From the NCBI GenBank assembly GCA_020717935.1, contig DYDK01000058.1:1-9189 (forward strand): 9,189 bases of DNA. Reading direction: 5' to 3'. Under the pieces are notes generated by a model. It was not told the origin of the DNA. It did no database searches and worked only from the letters and a program-made list of their open reading frames with translations. This document shows positions 5,897 to 9,189 of the stretch, one piece after another (position 1 is the stretch's first letter; each line of letters starts with the position of its first letter). A program made the translations under genes and the position numbers. This DNA is from Desulfocapsa sp. (GTDB taxonomy: Bacteria > Desulfobacterota > Desulfobulbia > Desulfobulbales > Desulfocapsaceae).

Positions 5897-7275
5897 CCAC
5901 CATTCTCGTTGTTGACGATGAACAGAGTATGCGGGACTTCCTCTCCATCCTCCTCCACAAGGAAGGATATCAAGTGGAGACGAGGGCTGACGGTGCCAGT
6001 GCCCTCCAGTGCTTGAAAGAAAAAACCTTTGATCTGGTCATCAGCGACATCCGTATGCCCGGCATCGGCGGACTTGATCTTCTGCACACTATCAAGGGCA
6101 AATACCCGACCCTGCCAGTCATCCTCATGACCGCCTTTGTCTCTCCTAATGATGCGGTATTGGCGATGAAGGACGGGGCCTTTGACTATATCAGCAAACC
6201 CTTTAATGTTGCCGAGATAAAAAGCTGTATCCGCTCGGCCACGACCCGTAAAAATACCGAGATTTCTTCTGGCCCTTCGGCAGCCGAGGCCTTTCCCGAG
6301 ATTATTGGTCAAAGTCAGGAGATGATCAAGATCTTTGATCTCATTCAGAGGGTTGCTCCCACTTCGGCTAATGTCATCATCTATGGCGAATCGGGCACTG
6401 GCAAGGAACTTGTGGCCCAGGCCATTCACAAGCACAGCAAAGTCGCTGACCAGCCCTTTGTCCCCATCACCTGCAGCGCCATCCCCGCAGACCTCATGGA
6501 GAGCGAGCTTTTTGGCCATGTCAAAGGCTCTTTTACCGGCGCCATCAGCGACAAGCTCGGCCTGTTTCAGCTTGCCAATAACGGCACTGCCTTCCTTGAT
6601 GAAATCGGCGAACTCACCCCTATTATTCAGACCAAACTGCTCAGGGTTCTCCAGGAACGGGAGGTCAAGCCCGTAGGTTCAACCAGGATCGCGCGGGTGG
6701 TCGTCCGCATCATCGCCGCCACCAATCGGATATTAGAAGATGAGATCATTGCTGGCCGCTTCCGAGAGGATCTGTTCTATCGTCTGGCCGTGGTGCCCAT
6801 TCGGATGCCGGCATTACGAGAGCGAAAGGGCGATGTCCCGCTCCTGGTCAACCATTTTCTCCGAAAACACTCACAACTGCTGGGAAAAGAAGTGCAGGAG
6901 ATTTCTTCCTATGGGATGCAGGTGCTCATGAATTATGATTTCCCGGGCAATGTTCGTGAACTGGAAAACATCATTGAACGCGGCGTGGCTCTGGAAAGCT
7001 CCAATATCATCCTCCCGGAAAGCCTGACCCTGTCGGCCCACCGCTCTGATCAGCGCAAGAAAACCGAAACCGATCCTTTATTTCAGGCCGTTGCCAACAA
7101 AGAAGAGCTTTTTGAACGAGGCCTGGAAGATGTCATCAACGAACTGGAAAAAAGGATCATCTGTTTTGCCCTGGAAAAAAGCAACCATTCCAAGATGCGG
7201 GCCGCCGAACTTCTCGGTATCAGCTTTCGCTCCCTGCGCTACAAAATTCAGAAATATGGAATTGAAGACGAGTAG
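5893..7275 (+). CDS. pilR: PilR-like sigma-54-dependent response regulator
   Basis: This NtrC-family activator of 460 residues acts with sigma-54 RNA polymerase. The receiver domain (1-120) has the acidic pocket DDE at 8-10, phospho-acceptor Asp52 (VISDIRMP), Thr80 and Lys102. The AAA+ domain (about 138-370) has Walker A GESGTGKE (165-172), the sigma-54 loop as GSFTGA (212-217) and Walker B with Asp236-Glu237. It also has the FREDLFYRL arginine region. A Fis-type helix-turn-helix ends the protein (about 420-455). The phrase LLGISFRSLRYKIQKYGI and the GSFTGA form resemble PilR proteins as I remember them. It overlaps the GIY-YIG gene and is followed 27 bp later by a PilS-like kinase, its likely partner. 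Control of type IV pilus genes is inferred, since no pil structural genes are visible. Confidence 0.88.
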   Translation: MTTILVVDDEQSMRDFLSILLHKEGYQVETRADGASALQCLKEKTFDLVISDIRMPGIGGLDLLHTIKGKYPTLPVILMTAFVSPNDAVLAMKDGAFDYISKPFNVAEIKSCIRSATTRKNTEISSGPSAAEAFPEIIGQSQEMIKIFDLIQRVAPTSANVIIYGESGTGKELVAQAIHKHSKVADQPFVPITCSAIPADLMESELFGHVKGSFTGAISDKLGLFQLANNGTAFLDEIGELTPIIQTKLLRVLQEREVKPVGSTRIARVVVRIIAATNRILEDEIIAGRFREDLFYRLAVVPIRMPALRERKGDVPLLVNHFLRKHSQLLGKEVQEISSYGMQVLMNYDFPGNVRELENIIERGVALESSNIILPESLTLSAHRSDQRKKTETDPLFQAVANKEELFERGLEDVINELEKRIICFALEKSNHSKMRAAELLGISFRSLRYKIQKYGIEDE

Positions 7276-7302
7276 CTACCCTTCAATTTGGATTAAAACG
7301 CT

Positions 7303-9135
7303 ATGAATTTCAAAGAGTTAACCACAAACCCCCATCAGAGCTGGCCATCACCAGACAAACTTCTCGGCACGCAACTGCTGTGGGTGCTCCTCTTACGGGT
7401 CATTCTTTATACCCTGCTTCTCGGTATCACCGTTTTTCTCCAGAGCGAAAAGCAGGAAATCATTCTGCCACCCTATAACTGGCTGGTTTTTTTTATCGGC
7501 GGAATCTATCTCTCGGCCATTGGCTCGGGCCTGCTCCTGCTGTCAGGAAAAATCAACATCCCCCACTTTGGTTTTCTGCAAATCCAACTTGATATTTTTT
7601 TTACCACACTCCTGGTCTTTGGCACCGGCTCCTCATACTCAGCATTCACACCCCTCTATTTTTTCCCCATCATTTCCTGCGGGCTGCTTTATCCCCAAAA
7701 AGGCGGCTTGTTAGCCGCAGCAACGGTTACGCTCCAATACGCCCTGGCCCTGACCTTAGAGCAGATGCAGATTGGCCCTGCCTTTCTTGACCAGTATCCC
7801 TTTTTTAAGGCTCAGAGCCTGATCACCACCATTAATCATTTTGCCGTGCTGGGACTGACATGGTTTCTGGCCGCTCTCCTCAGCGCCATCTTTGCCCGCC
7901 GCCTGATAAAGACCGAGGCCGCGCTTTCCCAGACTACACAAAGCCTTGACAGCCTCTCACTCCTCTACAAACAGATCTTTGATGATATTGCCTCGGGTAT
8001 CATCACCATTGACCATGACAACCGGATCAGCTCAGCCAACACTGCCGCCGGACGCATCACCGGTCACAATCCGGCAGAATTGCAGGGACAATTTTTTTCC
8101 CAGATTTTTCCATCTCTGAATGTGAACACCATCGGTTCTCGCCTCACTGCCGATCTGGTTCGCCAGGATGGGGTCAACATCAGAATCGGCTATTCTTGCG
8201 CCAGATTACAATTACCCATCAAGTCAGAAGAGCCAGCTAAGCCGTTGTTCAAAAATAACTCATCCTATTTTAGCTTCACGAACGGCATAAGGGGCCGTAA
8301 AGAAATGGAAAAAAGTATGGATTATTTCTTAACGGCCCCTAAAGGGAATCACAAACAATCAGAGCCACACGAATCCAGCTATAAGCTCTTGGCCATTCAG
8401 GATATAAGTGAAGTTGAACGATTGGAACAGCAGGTCCGACAGGCCGAAAAATTAGCCGCCATCGGCCGGATCAGCGCCGACATTGCCCATGATTTCCGCA
8501 ATCCGCTGACGGCTATTTCCGGCTCGGCTCAGATACTGGCCCAGGATTTTTCGTCCTCGGATTCACCAGAACAGAGAACCAATCGAGCCCTCATTAATAT
8601 CATCCTTCGCGAGTCCAACCGCCTAACTCACACCATTGCTGATTTCCTCAAATTTGCCCGTCCGGAAATGGTGGAGCGCGAATGGTTTTCCTTGCGAAAA
8701 TGTCTCGATGAAGTCCTTCAGGTCAGCCAAGACACTCCCCTGTGGCCAGCCAACTGTACCCTTCAGATTGAAGTTGACCCCAACTACTCACTGTGGGCCG
8801 ATCAGCATCAGATCTTCACCGTCCTCAGTCATCTTCTCCACAATGCCTTGCCCTTCTGCCCCCAAGGCGCAGAAATTATCCGCATAGAAGCAAAGGAGAT
8901 AACTCTGACTGAAAATCGTGGGGAAATCATGATACAGGTGGGCGATAACGGCACAGGCATTGAGGAAGAAAACTGGGAGAAAATATTTGAACCTTTTTAC
9001 ACCCGCCGTGTTGACGGCACCGGCCTGGGACTGGCCATAGTTAAACAGATCCTCAATGCCCATCATGGGACGATTGAAGTGGGTCACTCGGAACTGGGCG
9101 GGGCCTTATTTACGGTGCACCTGCCGTTACCGTAA
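7303..9135 (+). CDS. pilS: PilS-like six-TM sensor histidine kinase, with in-frame repeat insertion
   Basis: This inner-membrane kinase of 610 residues is the probable partner of the PilR-like regulator just upstream. Six hydrophobic segments (about 25-47, 59-80, 91-108, 113-130, 135-152, 174-198) form the PilS-type membrane sensor. A PAS domain follows from about 217 (FDDIASGIITID, NTAAGRITG). The HisKA helix carries His396 in AHDFRNPL. The ATPase domain shows Asn514, the DNGTG motif at Asp548, FEPFYT and GTGLGL at 572-577. All catalytic motifs are intact. Residues 313-346 are encoded by a family B palindromic repeat between the PAS segments ending ARLQLP and starting YKLLAIQDIS. Without it the kinase would be about 576 residues. 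The start ATG has only a weak GGA upstream, so translation may depend on coupling to pilR. The usual pilS-pilR order is reversed here. Confidence 0.85.
   Translation: MNFKELTTNPHQSWPSPDKLLGTQLLWVLLLRVILYTLLLGITVFLQSEKQEIILPPYNWLVFFIGGIYLSAIGSGLLLLSGKINIPHFGFLQIQLDIFFTTLLVFGTGSSYSAFTPLYFFPIISCGLLYPQKGGLLAAATVTLQYALALTLEQMQIGPAFLDQYPFFKAQSLITTINHFAVLGLTWFLAALLSAIFARRLIKTEAALSQTTQSLDSLSLLYKQIFDDIASGIITIDHDNRISSANTAAGRITGHNPAELQGQFFSQIFPSLNVNTIGSRLTADLVRQDGVNIRIGYSCARLQLPIKSEEPAKPLFKNNSSYFSFTNGIRGRKEMEKSMDYFLTAPKGNHKQSEPHESSYKLLAIQDISEVERLEQQVRQAEKLAAIGRISADIAHDFRNPLTAISGSAQILAQDFSSSDSPEQRTNRALINIILRESNRLTHTIADFLKFARPEMVEREWFSLRKCLDEVLQVSQDTPLWPANCTLQIEVDPNYSLWADQHQIFTVLSHLLHNALPFCPQGAEIIRIEAKEITLTENRGEIMIQVGDNGTGIEEENWEKIFEPFYTRRVDGTGLGLAIVKQILNAHHGTIEVGHSELGGALFTVHLPLP
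8238..8342 (+). repeat. Family B palindromic repeat inside the pilS-like gene (105 bp)
   Basis: This is an inverted copy of 5426-5531. Its inner palindrome has 17-bp arms at 8290-8306 and 8324-8340. TAA stands at both ends (8238-8240 and 8340-8342), consistent with a 3-bp target duplication. Copy length (105) and the net insertion if TAA is the duplication (102) are both multiples of three. The intergenic copy is 106 bp and would break the frame. Of its six frames only the one used by the kinase is stop-free. It encodes the peptide from KPLFKNN to LTAP (residues 313-346). Confidence 0.88.
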
Positions 9136-9140
9136 ACTAT

Positions 9141-9189
9141 AGGGCCTCGGCAAGAATAAATCGTTCCGTATTGCGCAGGATTTTCAGTC
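9141..9189. repeat. Family A palindromic repeat, partial at window edge
   Basis: All 49 visible bases equal 414-462, in the same orientation. The repeat begins 5 bp after the kinase stop codon (9133-9135). If complete it should extend about 112 bp beyond the window and end in the inverted 22-bp terminus. Confidence 0.85.

Noticed and set aside
5800..6519. 239-residue open frame on the minus strand
   Set aside because: It is antisense to the GIY-YIG and PilR-like genes, whose conserved motifs explain this stretch.
414..9189. CRISPR array
   Set aside because: The repeats are few, long, palindromic and dispersed, with genes between them, so there is no regular repeat-spacer pattern.

Overview
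The window looks like chromosomal housekeeping DNA from a Gram-negative bacterium, most likely a member of the Desulfobacterota (Desulfobulbales-like deltaproteobacteria). This placement is an inference from three things. There is a long-form class II aldolase. A periplasmic L,D-transpeptidase and a Tat-exported murein peptidase lie side by side. A PilS/PilR-type sigma-54 two-component pair is also present. No rRNA or marker gene is available to confirm it.

Layout. Positions 1-413 hold no convincing gene but are rich in inverted repeats, including a probable leftward terminator. Positions 414-574 are a 161-bp palindromic repeat (family A). On the minus strand follow fba (class II fructose-bisphosphate aldolase, 581-1861) and tatC (2052-2899). 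tatC is split into two frames at a run of nine T. On the plus strand, divergent from tatC, come an LdtD-type L,D-transpeptidase (3020-4759) and a MepK/DUF882 peptidase with a twin-arginine signal (4875-5414). Next is a first copy of a ~105-bp palindromic repeat (family B, 5426-5531). A putative operon follows: a UPF0213 GIY-YIG protein (5588-5896), a PilR-like response regulator overlapping it by ATGA (5893-7275), and a six-TM PilS-like kinase (7303-9135). A second family A copy starts 5 nt after the kinase stop and runs off the window.

The most unusual content is the set of small palindromic elements. A second, inverted copy of family B lies inside the kinase gene (8238-8342). It is translated in frame as about 34 residues between the last strands of the PAS domain. 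Only one of its six frames is free of stops, and that is the one used. Removing the element together with one of its flanking TAA triplets leaves a clean reading frame. This resembles the in-frame palindromic elements known from Rickettsia, seen here in a signalling kinase. Families A and B share a terminal consensus and TAA flanks, so they may be mobilised by the same activity.

Functionally, ldtD and mepK would make and open peptidoglycan cross-links. MepK needs the Tat translocase, whose TatC is encoded next door and apparently depends on slippage at the T run. PilS/PilR would control sigma-54 promoters, classically those of type IV pilus genes. fba serves central carbon metabolism.
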